Assembly: GCF_003072125.1 (NCBI RefSeq)
Contig: NZ_QCYH01000002.1
Coordinates: forward strand, 186,001-250,000
DNA length: 64,000 nucleotides
Source of the DNA: Pelagivirga sediminicola
GTDB lineage: Bacteria > Pseudomonadota > Alphaproteobacteria > Rhodobacterales > Rhodobacteraceae
Direction: 5' to 3'
Below are positions 7,246 through 16,651 of this stretch, piece after piece. Made by a program: the position numbers and the translations under genes. Positions within the stretch are counted from its first letter, which is position 1; every line of letters begins with the position of its first letter. The notes beneath the pieces are model-generated. The model saw only the letters and a program-made list of their open reading frames with translations. It had not been told where the DNA came from and did no database searches.

Positions 7246-7258
7246 GTATTGACAATAC
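7246..7258. promoter_or_regulatory. Inverted repeat between nsrR-like relic and ric-like gene
   Basis: GTATT and AATAC flank GAC, a short dyad 10 bp upstream of the relic's first ATG and about 100 bp upstream of the RIC-like start. The surrounding sequence is AT-rich compared with the window. It could be the old NsrR/Rrf2 operator. TTGACA within it could also be a -35 box for the plus strand, though no clear -10 follows. Confidence 0.4.
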
Positions 7259-7361
7259 TGATTATTGGGTGCCATGATTGGCATTGTGAACTCCAATTCA
7301 AGTGACGTGCTGGCCGGTTGCGAACGGATTGCGCTCCGACCATGTAGCAATGGAGCGTCCG

Positions 7362-7736
7362 ATGTCTTGTGTTTCAGACCCGTTTCAGACCCGGCCCGTT
7401 GGTCAAATCACTGCACCCTTGCCGGGCGCGACAAGCGTCTTCCGACATATCAAACTCGTTTTTTGCTGTCATGGCGACGTGCCGCTGCAAGAGGCGGCAG
7501 ATCGGCGTGGGATGGACGCTTTTATCGACCGTATGCGCCACGACGATGATGATGACGGCCAGACATTGCAGCGCCACGACAGCCCGACCTACGATCGAAC
7601 ACCATCCGAAGATAATTACCCGTCCTCGCAGGCTCTCTATTCGGGATTGGCGCAGTTCAAGGCCGATTTGATGGAGCATATCCATCTGGAAAACAACATT
7701 CGTTTCCCGCGGTTCGAAGGCGCCTCGCACGCCTGA
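7362..7736 (+). pseudogene. RIC/YtfE-like iron-sulfur repair protein, internal deletion
   Basis: The 124-residue frame begins with a recognisable ScdA_N/DUF542 domain: RPVGQITAPLPGATSVFRHI and then FCCHGDVPLQEAADRRG, including the Cys-Cys pair. It ends with MEHIHLENNIRFPRF, the last His/Glu motif of the hemerythrin-like di-iron domain. RIC proteins have about 220-240 residues and need four more iron-ligand motifs between these ends. Here the middle is replaced by about 45 low-complexity residues (HDDDDDG). The di-iron site cannot form, so the protein is probably non-functional even though the frame is open. Start ATG 7362 has GGAG 7 bp upstream; ATG 7350 is possible. It precedes ctaD. Confidence 0.65.
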
Positions 7737-7768
7737 CTTCGACCCGCCTGATGTAAAGGGAAGGTCCG

Positions 7769-9424
7769 ATGAGCGAAGCAGCATTGAACGAGAGCTATGA
7801 CCGGCGCGGTTTCTTTACCCGTTGGTTCATGTCCACCAACCACAAGGACATCGGCATTCTCTATCTGTTCACCTCGGCCGGGGTCGGGCTGATCGCGGCG
7901 GGGCTGTCGGTCTTCATGCGGCTGGAGCTGATGGATCCGGGGGTGCAGTATATGTGCCTTGAAGGTCTGCGATTCTGGCCCTCGGCGGCGGATTGCACGC
8001 CTGACGGGCATTTGTGGAACATCATCGTCACCTATCACGGCATCCTGATGATGTTCTTCGTGGTGATCCCGGCGCTCTTCGGCGGTTTCGGCAATTATTT
8101 CATGCCGCTGATGATCGGCGCGCCCGACATGGCGTTTCCGCGGCTGAACAACCTCAGCTACTGGCTGTTCGTCGCGGGCACCAGCCTCGCCGTGGGATCG
8201 TTCTTTGCGCCGGGCGGGGATGCGTCGCATGGGGCCGGAGTGGGCTGGACGCTTTATGCGCCGCTATCGGTGAAGGATGGCGGCATCTCGATGGATCTGG
8301 CGATTTTCGCCATCCACGTTTCGGGGGCCAGTTCGATCCTCGGCGCGATCAACATGATCACGACGTTTCTCAACATGCGCGCGCCGGGGATGAGCCTGTT
8401 CAAGGTGCCGCTCTTTGCATGGTCGGTGTTCATCACCGCCTGGATGCTGCTGATGGCAGTGCCGGTGCTGGCCGGCGCCGTGACGATGCTGCTGGTTGAC
8501 CGCAACTTTGCCACGACATTCTTCAACCCCTCGGGCGGGGGCGATCCGATGCTCTATCAGCATCTGTTCTGGTTCTTCGGCCACCCCGAGGTCTACATCG
8601 TCGTCCTTCCCGGTTTCGGCATCATCAGCCACGTCATCGCCACCTTCAGCAAGAAGCCGATCTTCGGCTACCTTCCGATGGTCTGGGCGCTGATCGCCAT
8701 TGGCGGCCTCGGCTTTCTGGTCTGGGCGCATCACATGTTCACGGTCGGCATGTCGATCACGCAGCAAAGCTTTTTCCAGATCGCGTCGGTCACGATCGCG
8801 GTGCCGACGGGGATCAAGATATTCTCGTGGCTGGCGACCATGTGGGGCGGTTCGATCCAGTTCAGGACGCCGATGCTGTTCGCCATCGGGTTCATCTTCC
8901 TGTTCATGGTCGGCGGCGTGACCGGCGTGGTCGTGGCACAAGCCGGCCTCGACCGGGCCTATCACGACACCTATTATGTCGTGGCCCATTTCCACTACGT
9001 GATGAGCCTCGGCGCGGTGTTCGCGCTGATCGCCGGGGTCTATTATTGGCTGGCCAAGATGTCGGGGCGGCAATACCCGGAATGGGCGGGCCAACTGCAT
9101 TTCTGGATGTTCTTCATCGGTGCCAACCTGACGTTCTTCCCACAGCATTTCCTCGGTCGCCAAGGCATGCCGCGCCGCTATATCGACTACCCCGAGGCGT
9201 TCGGCCTGTGGAACGCGGTTTCAAGCTGGGGCGCGCTGCTGTCCTTCGCATCGTTCCTGCTGTTCATCGGGATCGTCTTTTACACGCTTCTGGCCGGCAA
9301 GCGCGAGACGCGGGCGAGCTATTGGAACGACTACGCCGATACGCTGGAATGGACCCTGCCGTCGCCGGTGCCGGAGCATACGTTCGAGCATTTGCCAGAA
9401 CCCGCGGATTGGGACAGGCGATAG
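7769..9424 (+). CDS. ctaD: Cytochrome c oxidase subunit I (aa3 type)
   Basis: A 551-residue, 12-helix subunit I with every key residue present: heme a ligands His90 and His409, CuB ligands His272, His321 and His322 with the cross-linked Tyr276, heme a3 ligand His407, D-channel Asp120, Glu274 and K-channel Lys350. It therefore looks active in O2 reduction and proton pumping. No subunit II, subunit III or assembly gene is nearby, so it is an orphan, comparable to the separate ctaDI gene of Paracoccus denitrificans. It sits 32 bp after the RIC-like relic with GGGAAGG before its ATG, and so may once have belonged to an NO-regulated transcript. A NorB identity is excluded by the intact aa3 features. 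Confidence 0.97.
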   Translation: MSEAALNESYDRRGFFTRWFMSTNHKDIGILYLFTSAGVGLIAAGLSVFMRLELMDPGVQYMCLEGLRFWPSAADCTPDGHLWNIIVTYHGILMMFFVVIPALFGGFGNYFMPLMIGAPDMAFPRLNNLSYWLFVAGTSLAVGSFFAPGGDASHGAGVGWTLYAPLSVKDGGISMDLAIFAIHVSGASSILGAINMITTFLNMRAPGMSLFKVPLFAWSVFITAWMLLMAVPVLAGAVTMLLVDRNFATTFFNPSGGGDPMLYQHLFWFFGHPEVYIVVLPGFGIISHVIATFSKKPIFGYLPMVWALIAIGGLGFLVWAHHMFTVGMSITQQSFFQIASVTIAVPTGIKIFSWLATMWGGSIQFRTPMLFAIGFIFLFMVGGVTGVVVAQAGLDRAYHDTYYVVAHFHYVMSLGAVFALIAGVYYWLAKMSGRQYPEWAGQLHFWMFFIGANLTFFPQHFLGRQGMPRRYIDYPEAFGLWNAVSSWGALLSFASFLLFIGIVFYTLLAGKRETRASYWNDYADTLEWTLPSPVPEHTFEHLPEPADWDRR

Positions 9425-9551
9425 GGGGACCAGGTTACTCCATCGGTATCTTCCGCGCGTGCCCGGTGATCGCTGCGCCGGCCCGCGGCCCGGAAACGCA
9501 GCGTCACTTGTCCTGCACGTGGTCCAAAGCGCCAAAATTTGCCGCCCTGAT

Positions 9552-9944
9552 CTACCGCTCCGACGAAAAGTGCGTTTTCAGATAATTTAGGATCACGTCC
9601 TTGGTCTCGTCATCAGGCTCATACATTCCCTGATCCTCTATCATCCATGTCCACAGATAATCCCAGCGTTCATCGCTCAGGCGCTGTTGCCGGATAATCG
9701 CCGTCGAATGGCATGCGACGCATTGGTAATACGTGTCTTCGGCACCCGGTCCGACAGGCAGGTTTCCCAATTCGGGGTCCAGCTCGACCTCAGGCGCATC
9801 GGGCGTCTGGACGGACGCGCCGGGCGAGAGCGGATTGCCCGCCGGGCGCATCGGATCATACGCCTCCTGCGCGACCGACGCAGTCGCATACACTACAACA
9901 GACGCGCAGAGCGCGGCCCGAAGAAACGTCAGCTTCTCTTTCAT
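9552..9944 (-). CDS. sorB: Periplasmic monoheme cytochrome c of sulfite dehydrogenase
   Basis: A 130-residue secreted protein: the signal peptide is in the first 25 residues (LRAALCASVVVYATASVAQ, cleavage near AQ-EAYD), and one heme-binding CVACH lies at 75-79, with a likely Met axial ligand in the TWMIEDQGM segment. It lies downstream of sorA on the same strand with 60 bp between. SorAB enzymes oxidise sulfite to sulfate in the periplasm and pass electrons to cytochrome c, so this is the natural electron acceptor subunit. The long acidic, proline-rich stretch (residues 30-68) before the heme motif is characteristic of such SorB-like proteins. Confidence 0.82.
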   Translation of the reverse strand: MKEKLTFLRAALCASVVVYATASVAQEAYDPMRPAGNPLSPGASVQTPDAPEVELDPELGNLPVGPGAEDTYYQCVACHSTAIIRQQRLSDERWDYLWTWMIEDQGMYEPDDETKDVILNYLKTHFSSER

Positions 9945-10004
9945 GTTGGCTTCCTTAGGCTGGTAGGCCGGAACCGGGCAACATGACCCGGCTCCATTGC
10001 AGGG

Positions 10005-11270
10005 TCAGGTGGCGATCAGTGCGATGCGGTGCTGCATGTTGTTGCCATAGCCACGGGGGTTCCAGCCCGGCACGACCGGAGGCTGGGCAATGCCGTTCAT
10101 GTCGGTCGCCCGCGCCCAGACTTCGTAATAACCCGCCTCTGGCAGTGTCACGTCCGCGCGGAACCGCTGCCAGGCAAACTTGTTCTTGGCGGGCTCAAGC
10201 GTGGCGGAAATCCAGGTCTGGCCAAAGTCGATGGACACATCGACGGCCTCGATATCGCCGCTCCCCGCCCAGGCATGGCCGCGCACCTCGGCTGCCTGCC
10301 CGGCCGGTGTCTCCGTGCCTGATTTCGGGAATGTGATCAAGGATTTGACCGGCATTTCGGTCATGATGACCATGTCTTCCTCGGGCACCTCGGTGCCCGG
10401 CGCGACAGGGTAGGCCGGCAGGCGATAGGAATATCCCGTCATCTTCGCGCCGTCATGCACCTGATCCCGCACCCAGATGCGGTTGAGGTATTTCTGGGAT
10501 GCCGATCCGGGATAGCCCGGAATGATGACACGCAGGGGAAAGCCGTGGACCGCCGGAATGGGTTCGCCGTTCATCTCCCATGCGATCATGCCGCCCTCGG
10601 CCAGAGCCTTCTCGATCGGCGCGCCGCGTGAAATCGCGTCCTTTTCGGGATCGCCCGAAAGATGCGGATCATTGCCGTAATGGGCGGTATAGACAGCGCT
10701 GTCCTTTACCCCCGCCGCGTTCAGCACATCGCTCAGCCGCACGCCGGTCCAGTCGGCGCAGCCCACGGCCCCGGTCGTCCATTGGTTGCCCGACGCGCCG
10801 GGGGTGAAGAACGCGCGCCCGTTGCCGCCGCATTCCACCACCAGCCGGTTGGTCACCACCTCGAATTGCTCCTTGAGATCGGCAATGCTCAACTCCAGCG
10901 GTTTGTCCACCTCGCCATCGATGGTCAGGGTCCAGCCTTCGGCGTCCATGTCCAGTGCGGTGTCGGGAACAAGCCCATTGTTGCGAATGAAAAAATGTTC
11001 ATATGGCGTCACATCGGCATCCAGCAGATGCGCGGGCGTCTCGGCGTTGAGCGGCCGGTCGTTCATCAGGATCAGCCCGTCCTTGCCGGCCATGATGTCC
11101 TCTTCGCTCATCCCCTGTGCGAGCGCCATCAGGTTGCCCTCGAAGGGGATGTTCATGCCCACATAGGCGCCCAGCGCCGTAAGGCCGGTGTTCTTCAGGA
11201 ACGCCCGGCGCGCGGGCCTATCAGCGGCGTCGATGTCAGTTTCATTCTTTCGCGAAATATCGTCAGCCAT
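10005..11270 (-). CDS. sorA: Sulfite dehydrogenase, molybdopterin subunit
   Basis: A 421-residue sulfite-oxidase family enzyme. A Tat signal (RRAFLK at 21-26) directs the folded Mo-cofactor protein to the periplasm. The oxidoreductase-molybdopterin domain contains the molybdenum ligand Cys147 in VVECGGNGR and later VHGFPLRVIIPGYPG. The C-terminal dimerisation domain (residues about 305-420) ends MNGIAQPPVVPGWNPRGYGN. There is no N-terminal heme b5 domain, so it is the bacterial SorA type that needs a separate cytochrome, here supplied by the next gene. The role is oxidation of sulfite from sulfur-compound or organosulfonate metabolism. Confidence 0.92.
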   Translation of the reverse strand: MADDISRKNETDIDAADRPARRAFLKNTGLTALGAYVGMNIPFEGNLMALAQGMSEEDIMAGKDGLILMNDRPLNAETPAHLLDADVTPYEHFFIRNNGLVPDTALDMDAEGWTLTIDGEVDKPLELSIADLKEQFEVVTNRLVVECGGNGRAFFTPGASGNQWTTGAVGCADWTGVRLSDVLNAAGVKDSAVYTAHYGNDPHLSGDPEKDAISRGAPIEKALAEGGMIAWEMNGEPIPAVHGFPLRVIIPGYPGSASQKYLNRIWVRDQVHDGAKMTGYSYRLPAYPVAPGTEVPEEDMVIMTEMPVKSLITFPKSGTETPAGQAAEVRGHAWAGSGDIEAVDVSIDFGQTWISATLEPAKNKFAWQRFRADVTLPEAGYYEVWARATDMNGIAQPPVVPGWNPRGYGNNMQHRIALIAT

Positions 11271-11428
11271 GATTCAGTGCCTCCCATTGAATTAATGACA
11301 GCTTACTGAAGTGGGGCCTTATTACAACAGAAACAGAAACATCGGTTTCGCGGCAAATGCGAGCGCCCTTGGTCCGGAGGCGCCGCATCGCCGATCTGCC
11401 CTTTTCGAACGTGTTTTAGGTCGAAGGC

Positions 11429-12313
11429 TTATATCCGCGGCAGGCGCCAATCGGGGTGCAGCGCAGCGCGATCGCAGAAATCGGCGGTGTCGTGGCCGGC
11501 GAAAAGGCCATCGCGCGCAACCAGAACCGTGCGCCATCCACGCGCGGCCGCCCCGAGGATGTCGGTGTGCAGTGTGTCACCGCACATGACGATCCGGTCG
11601 CGTGCCGTGCCGCTCAAGGTGGCTTCGACCAGATCATAGACCTCGGGGAAAGGTTTGCCGAAGAAACGCACCTGACCCGCCCCGCCATCCAGCAGAAGGT
11701 GCCCGTAATGTCCGGGCTCAAGCGAGAAGCCGTCATCGCGTGGTGCCACCAGATCGGCGTTCGCGATCAGAACGGGGCGGTCCCGCACCGAAAGCGACGC
11801 CTGCAACAGGGCCTGTCGCGCATCCGTCCATCCGCTGGAGGATAGGAAGAGGAAGCCGTCGACGCGATCGTAAGCCCTTGGATCATCGCCGAGACGCAGG
11901 ACGTCCTGGCCGATATCCTGCAGGCCGTCCTCCGGCGCCGCGATAGCGCCCCAGAGGCCCGGTGTCACGCTGCCCAGTGCGGCATCACGGCTGGTGATAA
12001 TCTCATCCGGTGCGATGTTGATCCCCAGATTGGCGAATTTCGTCACGGCCCCCGCGCGGTCATAGCTGGCGGCATTGGTCAGGATGCGGATCTGGCAGTT
12101 CAGAGCGCGCAGCTCATCCAGACGGCGGTCAGCGCCTTCGATCAATGTGTCGCCCACATTCAGAACCCCGAACGCGTCAAAGACGAAGGCGGCCGCGTCG
12201 CTCGCGATGTCAGTCAGCGCGGTGATGTTCTGCGTGCCGGAACGCGGCGGGGCCGACGGCAGGCGCGGCCTGATTTGCTCGTATCGGTCGAAGATCTTCG
12301 GTGCGCTCAACAT
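11429..12313 (-). CDS. HAD-IIA type phosphatase (TIGR01459 group)
   Basis: A 294-residue HAD hydrolase. Motif I FVFDAFGVL has the nucleophile Asp and the second Asp replaced by Gly, as in the NagD-like HAD-IIA subfamily. ILTNAASY is motif II, FFGKPFPEVYD supplies the Lys, and MCGDTLHTDILGA is motif IV. It is divergent from the DeoR/ugp operon with 244 bp between and probably shares its regulation. A role in dephosphorylating glycerol phosphate or a related ester fits the context, but substrate specificity is not visible. Confidence 0.85.
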   Translation of the reverse strand: MLSAPKIFDRYEQIRPRLPSAPPRSGTQNITALTDIASDAAAFVFDAFGVLNVGDTLIEGADRRLDELRALNCQIRILTNAASYDRAGAVTKFANLGINIAPDEIITSRDAALGSVTPGLWGAIAAPEDGLQDIGQDVLRLGDDPRAYDRVDGFLFLSSSGWTDARQALLQASLSVRDRPVLIANADLVAPRDDGFSLEPGHYGHLLLDGGAGQVRFFGKPFPEVYDLVEATLSGTARDRIVMCGDTLHTDILGAAARGWRTVLVARDGLFAGHDTADFCDRAALHPDWRLPRI

Positions 12314-12450
12314 GGATGGTCTGGTCCCTCACTATCCGCTGCGGTGCCTCGCTCGGGGAGGACTGCGATACGGGCTGACTGTAGGGATCGCGCCCGAAAT
12401 GACAAAGAGGCAAAGCGCTCAAAGCGACATTTTTTCCGGCGTTTGTTTGT

Positions 12451-12489
12451 CATGTAACCGTCTTGTAGCCGCAATATTACCGTTACATG
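12451..12489. promoter_or_regulatory. Widely spaced inverted repeat, candidate DeoR operator
   Basis: CATGTAAC (12451-12458) and GTTACATG (12482-12489) are perfect 8-bp inverted repeats whose centres are 31 bp apart, about three helical turns. They lie in an AT-rich stretch about 70 bp upstream of the DeoR regulator and between it and the divergent HAD gene. A tetrameric DeoR/GlpR repressor bridging both arms would explain the spacing. Confidence 0.5.
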
Positions 12490-12557
12490 GGAAATTTATG
12501 TTGTTTTGAGGCTTTGGCGCCTTTAGCGTTTGAGGCGGAAAGTCAGCCGTTGGGGGG

Positions 12558-13340
12558 ATGATGTCTGAACGTAGGCTCAAGCGGCGTGATACCATTCTGG
12601 GGATCGTGCGCGAGCGCGGCATGGTCACCGTCGATGCGCTGGCCGAGATGCTCGGCGTGTCGATGCAGACCATCCGCCGTGACATCGACATCCTTTGCGA
12701 GGATGACGCATTGCACCGGCGCCATGGCCGGATCGAGCTGGCACATCAGTCGCAGAACACGCCCTTTGATCTGCGTGCGGCCACCAATCCTTCGGGCAAG
12801 CATCGGATTGGCGAGGCGGCGGCGCGGCTGATCCCGGACGGGGCGACGATCTTCATCTCCATCGGCTCGACAACGCTCAGCACCGCGCGGGCGCTGCGCA
12901 GCCGCCGCAACCTGACGGTCATCACCAACAATCTCAGCGCGGCGATGGCGCTGAGTGATGAGATGTCCAACCGCATCATCCTGCCGGGCGGCGAATTGCG
13001 CCTGCCCGACAGGGACATACTAGGGAGTGACGTGGTGGATTTCTTTAACCGCTACCGCGCGGAATACGCGATTTTCGGCGCGGCGGGCGTTGCCGAGGAT
13101 GGCAGCCTGCTGGAGTTTCACACCGTCGAGGTGCGCGCCCGCGAGCGCATCCGCGAGAACGCGCGCAGCTCGATCCTGGTGCTCGACAGCATGAAATTCG
13201 GCCGCCTCGCCCCCGCGGCGGGCGAGAATATTCGCGAGGTCGATCACCTGGTTCTTGACCGGATGCCGGGCGACGAATTCGCGGGCATCGTCGAGGATAT
13301 GGGCGCGCGTCTGATCCTTGCCGAAGGGAGGGCAGCATGA
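12558..13340 (+). CDS. DeoR/GlpR-family transcriptional regulator
   Basis: A 260-residue repressor. The N-terminal helix-turn-helix (MVTVDALAEMLGVSMQTIRR, then DIDILCEDDALHRRHG) is characteristic of GlpR/DeoR. The C-terminal sugar-phosphate sensor domain has IFISIGSTTLSTARAL and VITNNLSAAMAL phosphate-binding loops, and a late IFGAAGV. Two ATGs lie in tandem (12558 and 12561). The stop overlaps the ATG of the ugpC-like gene (ATGA). It most likely responds to glycerol-3-phosphate or another imported phosphate ester and represses this operon. Confidence 0.92.
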   Translation: MMSERRLKRRDTILGIVRERGMVTVDALAEMLGVSMQTIRRDIDILCEDDALHRRHGRIELAHQSQNTPFDLRAATNPSGKHRIGEAAARLIPDGATIFISIGSTTLSTARALRSRRNLTVITNNLSAAMALSDEMSNRIILPGGELRLPDRDILGSDVVDFFNRYRAEYAIFGAAGVAEDGSLLEFHTVEVRARERIRENARSSILVLDSMKFGRLAPAAGENIREVDHLVLDRMPGDEFAGIVEDMGARLILAEGRAA

Positions 13341-14353
13341 CGGCCGCGCCCTATGTTCGCCTTAAGGGCATTGCCAAGCGCTGGAATGGCCAGCTTGGGG
13401 TCGAGGACATATCGCTCGACATCGAGGAGGGCGCGTTCGTCGCGCTTCTTGGCCCCTCGGGATGCGGCAAATCCACCACCTTGCGGCTTCTGGCCGGTCT
13501 TGAGCTGCCGGACGAAGGTACGATCCACATTGACGGGCGCGACGTGACGACCAGCGCCGCGTCGGACCGCAATCTGTCGATGGTGTTCCAGTCCTACGCG
13601 CTTTTCCCGCATCTGTCGGTGGCCGAGAATGTGGTCTTCGGCCTGAAGGTCCGCCGCGTGCCACGCGCCGAGCGACAGGAAAAGATGGCCCGCGCGCTGG
13701 AGATCACCGGCCTCACCGGCCTTGAGGCGCGCAAACCCGCCGAGTTGTCGGGGGGCCAGCGTCAGCGCGTGGCACTCGCGCGCGCCATCATCGCCGGGCA
13801 GCGCCTGTGCCTGATGGACGAGCCTCTGTCCAACCTGGACGCCAAGCTGCGCAATGCCGTGCGCAAGGACATCAAGAAGTTGCAGCGCGATCTGGGGATC
13901 ACGGTCGTCTATGTCACCCATGACCAGACCGAGGCGATGAGCATGGCCGACAAGGTCGTCCTGATGAAGGAAGGGCGCATCCAGCAGATCGGCTCGCCCG
14001 ATGATCTCTACAACCGCCCGGCCAACACATTTGTCGCCGAATTCATCGGCGCGCCGCCGATGGCGTTGATGCCCTCCGCGCAGGTGGCGGGGTTCGACGA
14101 AAACCTCACGCTGGGACTTCGGGCCGAGCATGTGCGCGTCGTGCCGCGCGGGCAGGGGCGCCTGTCCTGCACCGTGAGCGAGGCGGAGTTTCTGGGCTCC
14201 GAGACGCTGATCGGCCTCGACTGCGCAGAGGCGTCGGGCCTGTCGGTGCTGCTGCCGGGGCTGCGGGTGATGCCCGAAGGCGAACATGTGGATGTTACAT
14301 TCGACGACGAGAATCTGCACAGATTCGACCCCTCCGGCCAGCGCATCGGGTGA
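13337..14353 (+). CDS. ugpC: ABC transporter ATPase, UgpC/MalK type
   Basis: A 338-residue importer ATPase with Walker A GPSGCGKST near residue 40, signature [14 protein letters not shown] near 136, Walker B LCLMDEP near 158 and the H-loop VTHDQTEAM, plus a C-terminal TOBE domain (RAEHVRVVPRGQGR). It overlaps the DeoR gene by ATGA and precedes the binding protein. Two copies would drive the UgpA/UgpE channel. The order R-C-B-A-E differs from the enteric B-A-E-C. Confidence 0.9.
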   Translation: MTAAPYVRLKGIAKRWNGQLGVEDISLDIEEGAFVALLGPSGCGKSTTLRLLAGLELPDEGTIHIDGRDVTTSAASDRNLSMVFQSYALFPHLSVAENVVFGLKVRRVPRAERQEKMARALEITGLTGLEARKPAELSGGQRQRVALARAIIAGQRLCLMDEPLSNLDAKLRNAVRKDIKKLQRDLGITVVYVTHDQTEAMSMADKVVLMKEGRIQQIGSPDDLYNRPANTFVAEFIGAPPMALMPSAQVAGFDENLTLGLRAEHVRVVPRGQGRLSCTVSEAEFLGSETLIGLDCAEASGLSVLLPGLRVMPEGEHVDVTFDDENLHRFDPSGQRIG

Positions 14354-14416
14354 TGCGGCGGCGGAAGGGACCAGAGATTTGAGACGACGACTTCACACCA
14401 AGAGCGAGGACCTGAC

Positions 14417-15691
14417 ATGAGACATTTCACCAGACTGACCACCACGCTGAGCCTGAGCACCGCGCTGGTTGCGAGCGCCGCCACCATGGCCGCCGCCGAG
14501 ACCGAACTGACCATGTATTACCCCATCGCCGTCGGCGGCGCGCTGACGGATGTGGTCGATGGCATTGTTGCTGATTTCGAGGCGGAAAACCCCGATATCA
14601 AGGTAAACGCGATCTATTCGGGCAACTATGACGACACCCGTGTGCGGGCCCTTTCGGCGCTGAATTCGGGCGAGCCTGCGCAGCTGGCCGTCATGTTCTC
14701 GATCGACGCCTATGACCTGATCGAACAGGACCTGATCGCGCCCTTCGACGATCTGGTCGAAGGTGAGGATGGGGAGGCGTGGCTGAACGGCTTCTACCCC
14801 GCGCTCATGGCGAACGGCCAGATCGAGGGCCAGACATGGGGCATCCCGTTCCAGCGCTCGACCATCGTGGCCTATTACAACAAGGACATGTTTCGCGAGG
14901 CGGGGCTCGACCCCGAAGCGCCGCCCAGCACGTGGGACGAGATGGTCGAGATGGGCAAGGCCCTGACCAAGGACGGCACCAGCGGCCTCATGATCCCGTC
15001 GACGGGCTATCCCTACTGGATGTTCCAGGCGCTGGCGATCCAGAACGGCAAGGAGCTGATGTCAGGCGATGGCCTGACCACCTATTTCGACGATCCCGCC
15101 GTCGTCGACACGCTGGAATTCTGGAAGTCGCTCTCGACCGAGCATGGCATCATGCCCGAGGGCACCGTCGAATGGGGCACGCTGCGCCAGGCCTTCCTTG
15201 AGGGGCAGACGGCGATGATGTGGCACTCCACCGGCAACCTGACTGCGGTCAAGGATGCGGCCAGCTTCGATTTCGGCGTGGCCGAGCTTCCTGCGAACGA
15301 GCGTAAGGGCTCGCCCACCGGGGGCGGCAATTTCTACATCTTCAAGGACACCAGCGACGAGGAACGCGCCGCCGCGCTCAAGCTGATCCGCTTCATGACC
15401 GCGCCCGAACAGGCGGCGGAATGGTCGATCGCCACGGGCTATATGGGCGTGTCGCCCGCCGCCTACGAGACCGAGGCGCTCATGGCCTATACCGAAGAGT
15501 TCCCGCCCGCGCTGGTCGCGCGCAATCAGCTGGAATCCGCGGTCGCCGAATTCTCGACCTTCGAGACGGCGCGCGTGCGCGAGGGTCTGAACAACGCGAT
15601 CCAGTCGGCCCTGACCGGCGCCAAGGAACCTGCCGAGGCATTGGCCGAGGCGCAGACCGCGGCCGAACGCCTGCTGCAGCCCTACCAGTGA
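14417..15691 (+). CDS. ugpB: sn-Glycerol-3-phosphate-type solute-binding protein
   Basis: A 424-residue periplasmic binding protein with a Sec signal peptide (residues 1-27, ending TMAAAET). The mature start TELTMYYPIAVGGALTDVVD and the later WGIPFQRSTIVAYYNKDMF and PTGGGNFYIF segments match the UgpB family, whose ligands are glycerol-3-phosphate and glycerophosphodiesters. GAGCGAGGA precedes the ATG. A strong hairpin follows the gene, probably raising its expression over the permeases. The context (DeoR, GpdQ-like esterase, HAD phosphatase) supports a phosphodiester substrate. Confidence 0.88.
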   Translation: MRHFTRLTTTLSLSTALVASAATMAAAETELTMYYPIAVGGALTDVVDGIVADFEAENPDIKVNAIYSGNYDDTRVRALSALNSGEPAQLAVMFSIDAYDLIEQDLIAPFDDLVEGEDGEAWLNGFYPALMANGQIEGQTWGIPFQRSTIVAYYNKDMFREAGLDPEAPPSTWDEMVEMGKALTKDGTSGLMIPSTGYPYWMFQALAIQNGKELMSGDGLTTYFDDPAVVDTLEFWKSLSTEHGIMPEGTVEWGTLRQAFLEGQTAMMWHSTGNLTAVKDAASFDFGVAELPANERKGSPTGGGNFYIFKDTSDEERAAALKLIRFMTAPEQAAEWSIATGYMGVSPAAYETEALMAYTEEFPPALVARNQLESAVAEFSTFETARVREGLNNAIQSALTGAKEPAEALAEAQTAAERLLQPYQ

Positions 15692-15700
15692 CATGACCCT

Positions 15701-15745
15701 GCGCCGCCGCCGTGACCCTTGGGGCGCGGCGGCGGCGCCCCTTTT
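15701..15745 (+). terminator. GC-rich hairpin between ugpB and ugpA
   Basis: A 12-bp perfect stem (15701-15712 with 15727-15738), GCGCCGCCGCCG and its complement around a 14-base loop, is followed by CCCC-TTTT. Placed between the binding protein and permease genes, it is likely a partial terminator or a 3' stabiliser that lets the binding protein be made in excess. Confidence 0.65.
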
Positions 15746-15757
15746 GAAGGCCGCTAC

Positions 15758-16651
15758 ATGAGCAGACATGTCAATATCGAACGCCGCCGCCAGGCCATCT
15801 ATGGATGGCTCCTGCTGTCGCCTGCCGCGGTTCTCCTGTCGCTCTTTGCCTTCTACCCGTCGGCGGCCACCTTCTGGTCGAGCCTCTTTTCGCGCGGCAC
15901 GAGGCGCAATCCTTCGGAATTCATCGGCACCGAAAACTACGCCGATCTCTTCGCCGATCCGACCTTCTGGCTGGTGACCAAGAACAACCTTTTCTACGCG
16001 GGCATCACGATCCCCGTCTCGATCATCATCGCGCTGGCCATGGCGCTTTGGGCCAATTCCAAACTGCCGGCGCGCGGGTTCCTGCGGACCGCCTATTTCA
16101 CGCCTACCGTGCTGCCGATGATCGCGGCGGCGAACCTGTGGCTCTTCTTCTACACGCCCGGCCTTGGCGTGCTGGACCAGATCGGCGCGCTTTTCGGCCT
16201 CCCGTCAGTCAACTGGCTGGGCCAGCCGGAAACCGCGCTCTGGGCGATCATCATCGTGACGATCTGGAAAGAGGCGGGGTTCTTCATGATCTTCTATCTC
16301 GCCGCGCTTCAGACCATCCCCGAGGATCTGAAAGAGGCCGCCGATATCGAGGGCGCGAGCCGCTGGACCTATACCCGCCGCATCGTGCTGCCTCTGCTTA
16401 TGCCCACAACGCTCTTCATCATGGTCAACGCGATGATCAACTCGGTCAAGCTGATCGACCACCTCTTCATCCTGACCAAAGGCGGCCCGTCGGACGCGTC
16501 CAAGCTGATCCTCTATTACATCTGGGAAATGGCATTCGCCTTTTTCGATCGGCCCCATGCAGCGGCCATGACGATGCTGGTCCTTGGCGTGCTTTGCGTC
16601 GTGGCGGCGATCCAGTTCTTCTATCTCGACCGCCGGACGCATTACCAATGA
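15758..16651 (+). CDS. ugpA: ABC permease, UgpA type
   Basis: A 297-residue inner-membrane permease with six predicted spans. The first is near residues 14-35 (LLLSPAAVLLSLFAFYP), and the EAA loop near 190 reads EAADIEGASRWTYTRRIVLP, the contact site for the ATPase. ATG 15758 is chosen because it follows a purine-rich GAAGG and immediately precedes the basic N-terminus. Its TGA overlaps the UgpE start. It forms the translocation channel with UgpE. Confidence 0.9.
   Translation: MSRHVNIERRRQAIYGWLLLSPAAVLLSLFAFYPSAATFWSSLFSRGTRRNPSEFIGTENYADLFADPTFWLVTKNNLFYAGITIPVSIIIALAMALWANSKLPARGFLRTAYFTPTVLPMIAAANLWLFFYTPGLGVLDQIGALFGLPSVNWLGQPETALWAIIIVTIWKEAGFFMIFYLAALQTIPEDLKEAADIEGASRWTYTRRIVLPLLMPTTLFIMVNAMINSVKLIDHLFILTKGGPSDASKLILYYIWEMAFAFFDRPHAAAMTMLVLGVLCVVAAIQFFYLDRRTHYQ

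Noticed and set aside
7769..9424. Nitric oxide reductase NorB, suggested by the neighbouring NO-response relics
   Set aside because: The cross-linked Tyr276, Glu274, Asp120 and Lys350 of aa3 cytochrome oxidase are all present.
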